From OPU3-GD-OMZ sp964515235 (GTDB lineage: Bacteria > Pseudomonadota > Gammaproteobacteria > Methylococcales > Methylomonadaceae): a stretch of 16,420 nucleotides of DNA. The first letter of the stretch is position 1, and each line of letters starts with the position of its first letter. Positions 7,019 to 16,100 of the stretch are shown piece by piece. Made by a program: the position numbers and the translations under genes. The notes beneath the pieces were generated by a model. It did not search any database, was not told the origin of the DNA, and saw nothing but the letters and a program-made list of their open reading frames with translations. The DNA lies in the NCBI GenBank assembly GCA_964515235.1, contig CAZEVO010000037.1, forward strand, positions 1-16,420, read 5' to 3'.

Positions 7019-7663
7019 ATGAATACAGATCAGGATGTTTCTGAAGTTGAAGAATCTGCTGCTTTGCAGGATGAGAATAAGGGGTCAGGAGACGATAATG
7101 CAGTTTCTGACGCATCAGTCAGTGAAGAGGAGTCTGTCTCGCAGGTTTTTGTTGATGAGTTAGCGCAGCAGTTAGTTACGGCGCAGGAAGAAGCGGCAAA
7201 CAACTGGGATAAGGTTTTGCGGATTCAGGCAGAACTGGAAAATATTAAGCGTCGCAGTCAAAAAGATATAGAAAATGCACATAAGTTTGCATTGGTCGAT
7301 TTTGCTAAAGAATTGTTGACAGTCATAGACAGCTTGGAACTTGGGTTGCAGGCAGTTGCAGAAAGTAGTCCTGAAATAGAAAAAATTCGTGAAGGCAATG
7401 AGTTGACTTTAAAGCAGTTTCAGTCGGTTTTTAGCAAGTTTAATATAGAAACAATTGATCCTGTGGGAGAGAAGTTTGATCCAGAACAGCATCAGGCGAT
7501 GGCGATGCAAGAAAATGCTGACGTTGAGCCGAATACGGTTGTGACGGTGTTTCAGAAAGGGTATTTGTTAAATGGGCGGATTTTACGTCCAGCAATGGTG
7601 ATTGTAGCAAAAGCCGTCAGTTCTGAAGTCGAAAAAAATGAAGAGAATGATAATTCTGATTGA
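7019..7663 (+). CDS. grpE: Nucleotide exchange factor GrpE
   Basis: Cochaperone that drives ADP release from DnaK. With the ATG at 7019 the protein is 214 residues, normal for GrpE. The first 45 residues are acidic and probably disordered. A long coiled-coil helix follows (about 46-110, including NNWDKVLRIQAELENIKRRSQKDIENAHKFA), then a four-helix dimerisation part. The C-terminal beta domain carries the signature FDPEQHQAMA and VFQKGYLLNGRILRPAMVIVAK. GGAG lies 11 bases before the chosen start; in-frame ATG at 6983 and GTG at 6959 would add residues unlike the usual acidic GrpE N-terminus. It lies 142 bases after hrcA, with no terminator or convincing promoter seen in that gap. Confidence 0.95.
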   Translation: MNTDQDVSEVEESAALQDENKGSGDDNAVSDASVSEEESVSQVFVDELAQQLVTAQEEAANNWDKVLRIQAELENIKRRSQKDIENAHKFALVDFAKELLTVIDSLELGLQAVAESSPEIEKIREGNELTLKQFQSVFSKFNIETIDPVGEKFDPEQHQAMAMQENADVEPNTVVTVFQKGYLLNGRILRPAMVIVAKAVSSEVEKNEENDNSD

Positions 7664-7734
7664 AAATCAGAAAAACAACCTCATATTGAAGGTTAAGTCG
7701 TTCAAAAATAGTTAATTTAAGTTTGGAGAAATAA

Positions 7735-9678
7735 ATGGCAAAGATTATAGGTATTGACTTGGGGACCACAAATTCTTGTGTGGCGGTATTAGAGAATGGG
7801 AAGCCACGGGTTATAGAAAACAGTGAAGGCTCTCGTACAACCCCTTCAGTTGTGGCGTTTTCTGCTGATGATGAGGTGTTGGTAGGGCAGTCTGCAAAAC
7901 GGCAGGCAGTTACTAATCCGACAAATACCTTATTTGCAATTAAACGATTAATTGGGCGTCGGTTTAAAGACGATATCGTTCAAAAAGATATCAATATGGT
8001 GCCGTATAAGATTGTTGAAGCAGAAAATGGTGACGCTTGGGTTGAAGGGAATGGGAAAAAAATTGCTGCACCTGAGGTTTCAGCACGTGTTTTGATGAAG
8101 TTGAAGAAAGATGCGGAAGCTTTTTTAGGTGAAGAAGTTAAAGAAGCCGTAGTAACCGTCCCGGCTTATTTCAACGATTCTCAACGGCAAGCTACGAAAG
8201 ATGCCGGTCGAATTGCTGGCTTAGATGTTAAGCGTATCATTAATGAACCAACAGCTGCTGCGCTAGCTTTCGGCTTAGATAAACCGAAAGGAGATATGAC
8301 GATTGCGGTGTATGATCTTGGCGGTGGAACATTTGATGTTTCACTAATTGAAATCGCTGAGGTTGAAGGAGAGTATCAATTTGAGGTGTTGTCTACTAAT
8401 GGAGATACTTTCTTAGGCGGGGAAGATTTTGATTTACGCGTCATCGATTATTTATCAGATGAATTTCAAAAAGAAAACGGGATGGATTTACATAATGATC
8501 CGCTTGCTTTACAGCGACTGAAAGAAGCGGCTGAAAAAGCGAAGATAGAGCTGTCATCTAGTCAGCAAACTGATATTAATTTACCTTATATTACAGCTGA
8601 TTCGACTGGTCCTAAGCACTTGAATGTTAAATTAACACGTGCGAAATTAGAATCTTTAGTTGAAGACTTGATTGAACGAACTAGAAAACCCTGTGAGATT
8701 GCCCTAAAAGATGCGGGATTGTCTGCTAAAGATATCAGTGATGTTATTTTGGTGGGTGGTCAAACTAGAATGCCTAAAGTTCAAGAATTAGTTGAGAACT
8801 TTTTTGGGAAAGAGCCGCGTAAGGATATTAATCCAGATGAAGCGGTTGCTTTGGGTGCTGCAGTTCAAGCCGGTGTTTTAGGCGGTGACGTAAAGGACGT
8901 ATTGTTATTAGATGTAACGCCATTGTCGTTAGGTATTGAAACGATGGGTGGTGTGATGACTAAGTTGATCGATAAGAACACCACTATTCCAACGAATGCG
9001 TCACAAGTTTTTTCAACAGCAGAAAATAATCAAACAGCTGTTACGGTGCATGTTTTACAAGGTGAGCGAGAAGTCGCATCCGGAAATAAGTCTTTAGGAA
9101 GATTTGACTTAGCTGATATCCCGCCTGCGCCACGTGGTACACCGCAGATCGATGTTGTTTTTGATATTGATGCGAATGGTATTTTGAATGTTTCAGCTAA
9201 AGATAAGGCGACAGGCAAAGAACAGTCCGTTGTTATTAAGGCATCAAGTGGTTTGTCAGATGAAGATGTTGAACGTATGCTTAAAGATGCTGAGCTTCAT
9301 GCCGATGATGATCGTAAGCTAACAGAATTAGTCGCAGCAAGAAATCAGGCAGAATCGATGATTAATGCGGTTGAAAAGTCACTTGAAGAGTTGGCAGATC
9401 AAGTTGAAGGCGATGAGAAAACGGCAATAGAGGCTGCTGTAAATGACTTGCAAGAAGTGATTAAAGGCGATGATAAAGAAGCAATTGAGGCTAAAACGTC
9501 GGCATTAACAGAGCTTTCTGGTAAGTTAGCAGAGCGTGCTTATGCGCAAAAAGCAGAAAACTCTGATGGTAATAATGCAGATCAAGGTTCATCGGAAACT
9601 GAGGCGAATGCAGAAACAACTGAAGATGTTGTAGATGCTGAGTTTGAGGAAGTTAAAGACGACAAGAAAGACAACTGA
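7735..9678 (+). CDS. dnaK: Molecular chaperone DnaK (Hsp70)
   Basis: ATP-dependent Hsp70 chaperone working with DnaJ and GrpE in the cytoplasm. The 647 residues are close to the E. coli length of 638. The nucleotide-binding domain begins with IGIDLGTTNSCVAV (about 5-18), includes YDLGGGTFDVSLIEI (near 195) and VILVGGQTRMPKVQ (near 340), and joins the substrate-binding domain through the conserved linker VLLLDVTPLSLGIE. The beta domain and helical lid follow, ending in the acidic tail with the bacterial EEVKD-like terminus. The ATG has a GGAG ribosome site at 7725-7728. It lies 71 bases after grpE. A strong hairpin follows it just before dnaJ, which could end part of the transcription here. 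Confidence 0.99.
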   Translation: MAKIIGIDLGTTNSCVAVLENGKPRVIENSEGSRTTPSVVAFSADDEVLVGQSAKRQAVTNPTNTLFAIKRLIGRRFKDDIVQKDINMVPYKIVEAENGDAWVEGNGKKIAAPEVSARVLMKLKKDAEAFLGEEVKEAVVTVPAYFNDSQRQATKDAGRIAGLDVKRIINEPTAAALAFGLDKPKGDMTIAVYDLGGGTFDVSLIEIAEVEGEYQFEVLSTNGDTFLGGEDFDLRVIDYLSDEFQKENGMDLHNDPLALQRLKEAAEKAKIELSSSQQTDINLPYITADSTGPKHLNVKLTRAKLESLVEDLIERTRKPCEIALKDAGLSAKDISDVILVGGQTRMPKVQELVENFFGKEPRKDINPDEAVALGAAVQAGVLGGDVKDVLLLDVTPLSLGIETMGGVMTKLIDKNTTIPTNASQVFSTAENNQTAVTVHVLQGEREVASGNKSLGRFDLADIPPAPRGTPQIDVVFDIDANGILNVSAKDKATGKEQSVVIKASSGLSDEDVERMLKDAELHADDDRKLTELVAARNQAESMINAVEKSLEELADQVEGDEKTAIEAAVNDLQEVIKGDDKEAIEAKTSALTELSGKLAERAYAQKAENSDGNNADQGSSETEANAETTEDVVDAEFEEVKDDKKDN

Positions 9679-9783
9679 TTTTATTGTGCTATGAGTTAGA
9701 CGGTTGCTTGAGTTTAAATACCTAGGTCAAATTATTCTTATAGTGTATTAAGATTATTTTTATTTATTAACTATTTATAGAAA

Positions 9784-9810
9784 AACCGCTGGTTTTGCCA
9801 GCGGTTCTTT
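9784..9810 (+). terminator. Hairpin between dnaK and dnaJ, terminator-like
   Basis: A perfect 9-bp stem (AACCGCTGG / CCAGCGGTT) with the 5-base loop TTTTG is followed by CTTT. It is preceded by an A run and so has the look of an intrinsic terminator, although the T tract is short and broken. The hairpin ends 9 bases before the dnaJ ATG. It may reduce readthrough from dnaK into dnaJ or affect dnaJ translation, because the only Shine-Dalgarno-like bases (AGCGG) lie in its 3' arm. Confidence 0.75.
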
Positions 9811-9815
9811 ACGTT

Positions 9816-10949
9816 ATGGCAAAAGAAGATTATTACAAATTACTGAATGTGGCTAAAAATGCCAGTGATAGCGAGATTAAGAAAAGCTATCGCCGGAAGG
9901 CAATGAAATTTCATCCGGACAGGAATACTAATGATCCCAGTGCCGAAATAAAGTTTAAGGAAATTAAAGAGGCCTACGAAGTTTTATCTGATTCCAGTAA
10001 GCGGTCCGCTTATGATCAGTTTGGACATGCTGGTGTTGATGGTTCTATGGGTGGAGGGCCAGGCGGTTTTGGTGGGGATGCAGGGTTTAGCGACGTTTTT
10101 GGCGACGTTTTTGGCGATATATTTGGAGGCGGAGGTGGGCGCAGAGGTAGCTCAAGTCGTGGTTCGGATTTATCCTATAATATGTCGTTGACATTGGAAG
10201 AAGCGGTAGCCGGAACCGAAGTGAAGATTAAGATACCGGTTAAGGTCGCTTGCGGTGAATGCCATGGGTCGGGTGCGCGTAAAGGCACTAGCCCTGTGTC
10301 TTGTGGGACTTGTCATGGGCAGGGACAGGTTCGTATGCAGCAAGGTTTTTTTTCTGTGCAACAAACTTGCCCAAGTTGTCGAGGATCTGGTCAGCAGATC
10401 AAAGATGCTTGTGGGAAATGTCATGGTCAAGGACGGGTTCAGGAGAACAAGGTGCTATCTGTAAAAGTGCCGCCCGGAGTCGATACCGGAGATCGTATTC
10501 GCTTATCAGGTGAGGGTGAAGCAGGTGCGCAAGGAGCGCCCGCAGGTGACTTGTATGTTGAAATGAGTGTGAAGCCGCATACTATTTTTAAGCGCGATGG
10601 TGCTGATTTGTTTTGTGAGGTGCCAATTAGTTTTGCAACTGCATGCTTAGGTGGGCAAGTGGCGGTCCCAACATTAAATGGAAAGGTTAAATTAAAAATT
10701 CCGGCTGAATCTCAGACTGGGAAGTCTTTTCGGCTTCGTGGTAAAGGTGTAAAGCCTGTGCGGGGAGGGTCTACAGGTGACTTGTTGTGCCAGGTAGTTA
10801 TTGAAACACCAGTTCGTTTGACGAAGGAGCAAAAAGGTATGGTTGAGAGCTTGGATGAGGCTCTGTCAACGGGAGGTAAAAAGCACAGTCCTCAGGAGCA
10901 TGGTTGGACTGATGGTGTAAAACAGTTTTTTGATAAATTAACAGGATAA
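9816..10949 (+). CDS. dnaJ: Chaperone protein DnaJ (Hsp40)
   Basis: Cochaperone that delivers unfolded substrates to DnaK and stimulates its ATPase. It has 377 residues (E. coli 376). The J domain starts at EDYYKLLNV and has HPD at residues 33-35. A Gly/Phe-rich segment spans about 75-110. Four CxxCxGxG zinc repeats follow, CGECHGSG, CGTCHGQG, CPSCRGSG and CGKCHGQG, then the two C-terminal beta domains and dimerisation region. The ATG at 9816 gives the normal MAKEDYY N-terminus; a TTG 21 bases upstream lies inside the preceding hairpin and is rejected. There is no ordinary Shine-Dalgarno in the 9 bases between the hairpin and the ATG. dapB begins four bases after the stop. Confidence 0.98.
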   Translation: MAKEDYYKLLNVAKNASDSEIKKSYRRKAMKFHPDRNTNDPSAEIKFKEIKEAYEVLSDSSKRSAYDQFGHAGVDGSMGGGPGGFGGDAGFSDVFGDVFGDIFGGGGGRRGSSSRGSDLSYNMSLTLEEAVAGTEVKIKIPVKVACGECHGSGARKGTSPVSCGTCHGQGQVRMQQGFFSVQQTCPSCRGSGQQIKDACGKCHGQGRVQENKVLSVKVPPGVDTGDRIRLSGEGEAGAQGAPAGDLYVEMSVKPHTIFKRDGADLFCEVPISFATACLGGQVAVPTLNGKVKLKIPAESQTGKSFRLRGKGVKPVRGGSTGDLLCQVVIETPVRLTKEQKGMVESLDEALSTGGKKHSPQEHGWTDGVKQFFDKLTG

Positions 10950-10953
10950 TCCT

Positions 10954-11760
10954 ATGATTCGAATAGCTGTGGTCGGGGCATCAGGCCGAATGGGGAAAAG
11001 TTTAATTACGGCTACGCAGTTACATGAAGGTACTGAGCTAACGGCAGTTATCGCTAGAGAAAGGAATAGTAGTCAGGGGCAAGATGCTGGCAGTATGGTG
11101 GAGTTAGCGAAACAGGGTGTTGTCGTGACTGATGATTTGGTAACAGTCTTCGATAAGGTCGATGTGGTGATTGATTTCACCTTGCCTGAAGCCAGTATGG
11201 AATATTTATCGGTGTGCCGACAAGCTGGTAAAGCGCTTGTGATTGGAACCACGGGATTTGATGAAGCACAAAAAAAGATCATTGCTGATACGGCAGAACA
11301 AATTCCGGTTGTTTTTGCACCTAATATGAGTGTTGGCGTGAACTTGTCATTGAAGTTGTTAGCGACGGCGGCCAGAGTTCTTGGTGATAATGTTGATATT
11401 GAAATTATTGAAGCCCACCATCGTCATAAAGTGGATGCACCTTCAGGTACAGCGCTCAGGATGGGAGAAGTGATTGCTGAAGAGCTTGATCGAGATTTAC
11501 AGCAGTGCGCAATCTACGGACGTGAAGGGCGTAGCGACGAGCGGGACCGGAGGACAATCGGGTTTTCAACGATCAGGGCTGGTGATATTGTTGGCGAGCA
11601 CACGGTCATGTTTGCTGATGAAGGAGAGCGGGTTGAGATAACGCATAAGGCGACCAACCGAATGACATTTGCTAATGGTGCTGTTCGTGCGGCACTCTGG
11701 TTGGCGAGTCAGCAGGCTGGATTATATGACATGCAAGATGTTTTAGGCTTAAATGACTAA
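10954..11760 (+). CDS. dapB: 4-hydroxy-tetrahydrodipicolinate reductase
   Basis: Reduces 4-hydroxy-tetrahydrodipicolinate to tetrahydrodipicolinate with NAD(P)H in the diaminopimelate/lysine pathway, feeding peptidoglycan and protein synthesis. The 268 residues match the family (E. coli 273). The nucleotide-binding motif is VGASGRMG at residues 7-14; GTTGF is at 98-102 and PNMSVGVN at 123-130. The catalytic and substrate stretch EAHHRHKVDAPSGTA contains His155, His156 and Lys159. An AGGA ribosome site (10943-10946) abuts the dnaJ stop, and the gene starts four bases after it, so it is almost certainly co-transcribed or translationally linked with dnaJ. dnaJ-dapB-carA-carB is a known order in gammaproteobacteria. 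Confidence 0.98.
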   Translation: MIRIAVVGASGRMGKSLITATQLHEGTELTAVIARERNSSQGQDAGSMVELAKQGVVVTDDLVTVFDKVDVVIDFTLPEASMEYLSVCRQAGKALVIGTTGFDEAQKKIIADTAEQIPVVFAPNMSVGVNLSLKLLATAARVLGDNVDIEIIEAHHRHKVDAPSGTALRMGEVIAEELDRDLQQCAIYGREGRSDERDRRTIGFSTIRAGDIVGEHTVMFADEGERVEITHKATNRMTFANGAVRAALWLASQQAGLYDMQDVLGLND

Positions 11761-11855
11761 GTTTATAGTGGGCAATGTAAATCGGATGCGGTTCTATTTT
11801 CTGGATTTGAGTTGGTACACATAAGATTTTATTTGTGGTTGGTGTTTTAAACTGA

Positions 11856-11884
11856 TAGACCCAGAGCCGAATATCTCGTAAAAT
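11856..11884 (+). promoter_or_regulatory. Possible sigma70 promoter for carAB
   Basis: TAGACC (four of six -35 bases) and TAAAAT (five of six -10 bases) are separated by 17 bases. Transcription would start near 11891, giving a leader of about 90 bases before carA that includes the hairpin at 11929-11958. A TATAAA at 11891 without a good -35 is an alternative. Confidence 0.4.
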
Positions 11885-11928
11885 TATTACTATAAATAGA
11901 ACGTATTCAGTAACATTAAGTTTAAATG

Positions 11929-11962
11929 ACGGGAGTCGGTTGGTGAACCTCCTCCCGTTTTG
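11929..11962 (+). terminator. Terminator-like hairpin in the carA leader
   Basis: A two-part stem-loop: outer stem ACGGGAG / CTCCCGT (7 bp), a TC/TC internal loop, inner stem GGTT / AACC and loop GGTG, followed by TTTG. It sits 168 bases after the dapB stop and ends about 20 bases before the carA start. It may end the dnaK-dnaJ-dapB transcript or, if the promoter at 11856 is used, act as an attenuator in the carAB leader. Confidence 0.6.
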
Positions 11963-11981
11963 TGCATTTGAGGTGGTAGGT

Positions 11982-13103
11982 TTGAAAACAAAGGCATTGT
12001 TAGTTCTGGAGGACGGAACCATTTTTGAAGGGGTTTCTGTCGGAGTCGAAGGGGTAACTGTTGGAGAAGTAGTCTTTAATACTTCGCTAACAGGGTATCA
12101 GGAAATTTTGAGTGATCCTTCTTATGCACGTCAATTAGTTACGTTAACCTATCCTCATATAGGTAACGTGGGGACGACTGAGGAAGATAACGAAGCGAGT
12201 CAGGTTTTTGCTGGTGGTTTGGTTATTAGGGATTTGCCCTTATTAGCAAGTAATTGGCGGTCAGAAATGAGTCTAAGTTGCTATTTGGAGCAACATAACG
12301 TGGTTGCCATTGCAGATATAGATACTCGTAAATTAACGCGTATTTTGCGAGATAAAGGCGCGCAGCGGGGCTGTATAATTGCGGGTGATGCAGTGGATGT
12401 TGATGTTGCTAACCAGCGAATTGCGCAATTCTCGGGCTTAGAAGGGATGGATCTAGCTAAAGAGGTTTCGGTTCAAAGTAATTATACTTGGACGGAGGGA
12501 GTCTGGACATTAGATAAAGGATACCAAGAGAGTCATGCCGGTCGAAAGCATGTGATTGCTTATGATTTTGGTGTGAAGCGTAATATTCTCAGGTTATTAG
12601 TTGATCGTGGTTGTCGATTGACAGTGGTTCCGGCGACAACTCCGGCAGCAGACGTTTTGGCTTTGAATCCTGATGGTGTCTTCCTTTCTAATGGGCCTGG
12701 TGATCCAGAGCCTTGTGATTATGCGATTACTGCGATACGTGAATTTCTTAATGAGAAAGTGCCTGTTTTTGGCATTTGTTTGGGATATCAGTTGCTAGCA
12801 CTGGCTAGCGGTGCACGGACTGAAAAGATGAAGTTTGGTCACCATGGTGCTAATCATCCAGTCAAAGAAAAATCGACCGGTCGGGTTATGATCAGTAGTC
12901 AAAATCATGGTTTTGCTGTTGATGAATCCTCCCTGCCTGATTGCTTAGTGGCAACTCACCATTCATTGTTTGATGGTAGTTTGCAAGGTATTGAGCACAC
13001 CGATTGCCCTGCTTTCGGCTTTCAAGGGCATCCTGAAGCGAGTCCAGGGCCGCATGATGTTGAGGGTTTATTTGATCGTTTCATTGAGGAAATGGAACAG
13101 TAA
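11982..13103 (+). CDS. carA: Carbamoyl phosphate synthase small subunit
   Basis: Glutamine amidotransferase subunit that hydrolyses glutamine and passes ammonia to CarB. It has 373 residues (E. coli 382). The N-terminal CarA domain starts KALLVLEDGT and contains VGEVVFNTSLTGYQEI, YPHIGNVG and ADIDTRKLTR. The class I amidotransferase domain has FLSNGPGDP (235-242), the nucleophile Cys266 in GICLGYQ, SQNHGFAV (306-313), and His350 and Glu352 in QGHPEASPGPHD. The His that usually follows CLG is Tyr269 here. The TTG start at 11982 is chosen because it aligns with the normal N-terminus and GAGG lies 8 bases upstream (11970-11973); a TTG at 11940 would start inside the hairpin loop. carB follows after 55 bases. 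Confidence 0.96.
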   Translation: MKTKALLVLEDGTIFEGVSVGVEGVTVGEVVFNTSLTGYQEILSDPSYARQLVTLTYPHIGNVGTTEEDNEASQVFAGGLVIRDLPLLASNWRSEMSLSCYLEQHNVVAIADIDTRKLTRILRDKGAQRGCIIAGDAVDVDVANQRIAQFSGLEGMDLAKEVSVQSNYTWTEGVWTLDKGYQESHAGRKHVIAYDFGVKRNILRLLVDRGCRLTVVPATTPAADVLALNPDGVFLSNGPGDPEPCDYAITAIREFLNEKVPVFGICLGYQLLALASGARTEKMKFGHHGANHPVKEKSTGRVMISSQNHGFAVDESSLPDCLVATHHSLFDGSLQGIEHTDCPAFGFQGHPEASPGPHDVEGLFDRFIEEMEQ

Positions 13104-13158
13104 GTGCCTATCACATTAATATTAATTTACTTTAGCTTGTAATTTTAGACTATTTAAC

Positions 13159-16100
13159 ATGCCAAAAAGAACCGATATAAAATCCATTTTGTTGTTAGGC
13201 GCAGGTCCCATTGTTATTGGGCAAGCGTGTGAATTTGATTACTCAGGGACTCAGGCCTGTAAGGCTTTACGTGAGGAAGGATACCGAGTTATCTTGGTTA
13301 ATTCTAACCCAGCAACCATTATGACCGATCCGCAGACAGCGGATGCGATTTATATTGAGCCAATTGATTGGCAGACTGTTGCTAAAATTATTGAAAAAGA
13401 GCGTCCGGATGTTGTATTGCCGACCATGGGAGGGCAAACAGCGTTAAATTGTGCTTTAGACCTTGAGCGTCATGGGGTTTTAGCTGAATTTAATGTTGAA
13501 ATGATAGGCGCTAGTAAAGAGGCGATTGATAAGGCGGAAGATAGAGAGTTGTTTAAGCAGGCCATGATAAAAATTGGTTTTGACGTGCCTAAATCTGCTG
13601 TTGCATCTACGCTAGAACAAGCACAGGCGATTTTGGCAGACATTGGTTATCCGGCGGTAGTTAGACCATCTTTTACCTTGGGAGGTAGTGGCGGCGGAAT
13701 TGCTTATAACAAAGAAGAGTTTGTCGATATTTGTGTGCGCGGATTGGACTTATCTCCTACCAATGAGCTACTTATTGAGGAATCTGTTTTAGGTTGGAAA
13801 GAATATGAAATGGAAGTGGTTCGGGATCGTAAGGATAATTGCATCATTGTCTGTTCAATAGAAAATTTTGACCCGATGGGCGTTCATACTGGAGACTCGA
13901 TAACGGTTGCTCCTGCGCAGACATTGACTGATAAAGAATATCAGATTCTTCGTAATGTTTCATTGGCAGTATTGCGTGAAATTGGAGTTGATACCGGTGG
14001 TTCGAACGTACAGGTGGCTATTAATCCTGAGGACGGACGGCTAGTAGTTATTGAAATGAATCCCCGTGTCTCACGCTCTTCTGCATTAGCATCTAAGGCA
14101 ACAGGTTTTCCTATTGCTAAAGTTGCGGCAAAGTTAGCGGTTGGTTATACGCTGGATGAATTGAAGAATGAGATTACTGGTGGCGCTACGCCAGCATCAT
14201 TTGAGCCTACAATTGATTATGTTGTCACCAAAGTGCCGCGATTTACATTTGAAAAATTTCCGCAGGCGAATGACCGACTAACGACACAAATGAAATCAGT
14301 GGGCGAAGTCATGGCTATTGGTCGTACCTTTCAAGAATCTTTGCAAAAAGCATTGCGTGGGTTGGAAACGGGCACAACTGGCTTGAACGAAGTTGTTGAT
14401 TTGAAATTGCCGGATGTTAATGAGATATTGCAACATGAAATTAGCCAGCCGGGGCCTGAGAGACTATGGTATGTGGCTGATGCATTCCGTGCTGGTTGGA
14501 CATTAGAAAAGGTTCATGCCGTGAGTCGTATAGACCCTTGGTTTTTAATGCAAGTCGGTGACCTCGTTGCTTCTGAGCAACAATTAAAAGAACAGGATGT
14601 AAATACATTAACTTATGATGATTTGTGGCGGTTAAAGCGTAAAGGTTTTTCTGATTTACGGTTGGCTGAATTATTAAATAGTTCTGAAACAGAGCTATTT
14701 AATTTACGACATCGTTTGGGCGTTCGGCCAGTTTATAAAAGGATTGATTCTTGTGCGGCTGAGTTTTCCTCAGATACGGCTTATTTATATTCAACTTATG
14801 AGGAAGAATGTGAAGCGCGTCCCACAGATAAAGAGAAAATTATTATTTTGGGTGGCGGGCCTAACCGTGTAGGACAAGGGATTGAGTTTGATTATTGTTG
14901 TGTTCATGCCGCCTTGGCGCTAAGAGAGGACGGTTTTGAAACCATTATGATCAATTGTAATCCAGAAACGGTTTCCACTGATTTTGATACCTCAGACCGA
15001 TTGTATTTTGAGTCATTAGTATTAGAAGACGTGCTTGAAATTGTTGCTATAGAAAAGCCAAAAGGTGTAATTGTTCAGTACGGAGGGCAAACGCCCTTGA
15101 AGCTAGCGCGCGCATTAGAGGCGGCAGGTACGCCTATTATTGGTACTTCCCCTGATTCAATTGACTTGGCTGAAGACAGGGAGCGATTCAAACGGTTGTT
15201 GGAGCATTTATCACTTAAGCAGCCACCTAATGAAACTGCGCGATCTGTTGAGGAAGCGATTGTTGCGGCACGTGATTTAGGCTATCCGCTGGTTGTTAGG
15301 CCATCTTATGTTTTAGGTGGTCGTGCGATGGAAATTGTCTTTAATGAAGAAGGTTTGCAACGCTATATGGCTGAAGCTGTGAACGTTTCTAACGAATCAC
15401 CAGTATTGTTGGACCGGTTTCTAAGTAATGCCGTGGAAATGGATGTGGATGCTATTTATGATGGTGAAACAGTCCTTATCGGTGGTTTAATGGAGCATAT
15501 AGAGCAGGCTGGAGTTCATTCCGGTGATTCAGCCTGCTCCTTACCCCCTTATAGTATTAGTTTTGCTATTCAGCAAGAACTACGTCAGCAAGCAGCTAAG
15601 TTAGCGAAAGCACTGAATGTGGTCGGTTTGATGAATATTCAGTTTGCTGTTCAAGATGAAGAGATTTTTATTATTGAGGTGAATCCAAGGGCTTCTCGGA
15701 CTGTACCTTTTGTGTCAAAGGCGACAGCTTATCCTTTGGCTAAGATCGCAGCGCGATGTATGGCGGGTCGTTCTTTAAAGGAGCAAGGCATCACGCATGA
15801 AGTGGTTCCTGAGTATTTTTCAGTTAAAGAAGCTGTTTTTCCGTTTATCAAGTTTCCAGGTGTCGATCCACTTTTAGGCCCGGAGATGAAGTCAACGGGT
15901 GAGGTGATGGGCGTAGGTGAAAGTTTTGGTGAGGCTTTTGCTAAATCTCAACGTGCAGCCGGTGTTCATTTGAATCAGTCGGGAGCAGTTTTAATCAGTG
16001 TTAAAGATCAGGACAAATCGAAGTTATCTGAGATCGCCGGAATGTTGGTGGCTAAAGGGTATCAATTGGTAGCAACAGCGGGGAGTGCTGCGGTCATTAG

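Noticed and set aside
7654..7672. Inverted repeat TTCTGATT-GAA-AATCAGAA at the grpE stop as a terminator
   Set aside because: The stem is AT-rich, the loop has only three bases and no T run follows on the plus strand; grpE and dnaK are expected to be co-transcribed.
9708..9744. Promoter for dnaJ from TTGAGT and TATAGT in the dnaK-dnaJ gap
   Set aside because: The spacer is 25 bases, too long for a sigma70 promoter, in very AT-rich sequence.
11940..11981. Extended CarA N-terminus or a leader peptide starting at TTG 11940 or GTG 11943
   Set aside because: The frame simply runs into carA without a stop, starts within the hairpin and has no ribosome site; the TTG at 11982 aligns with the family start.
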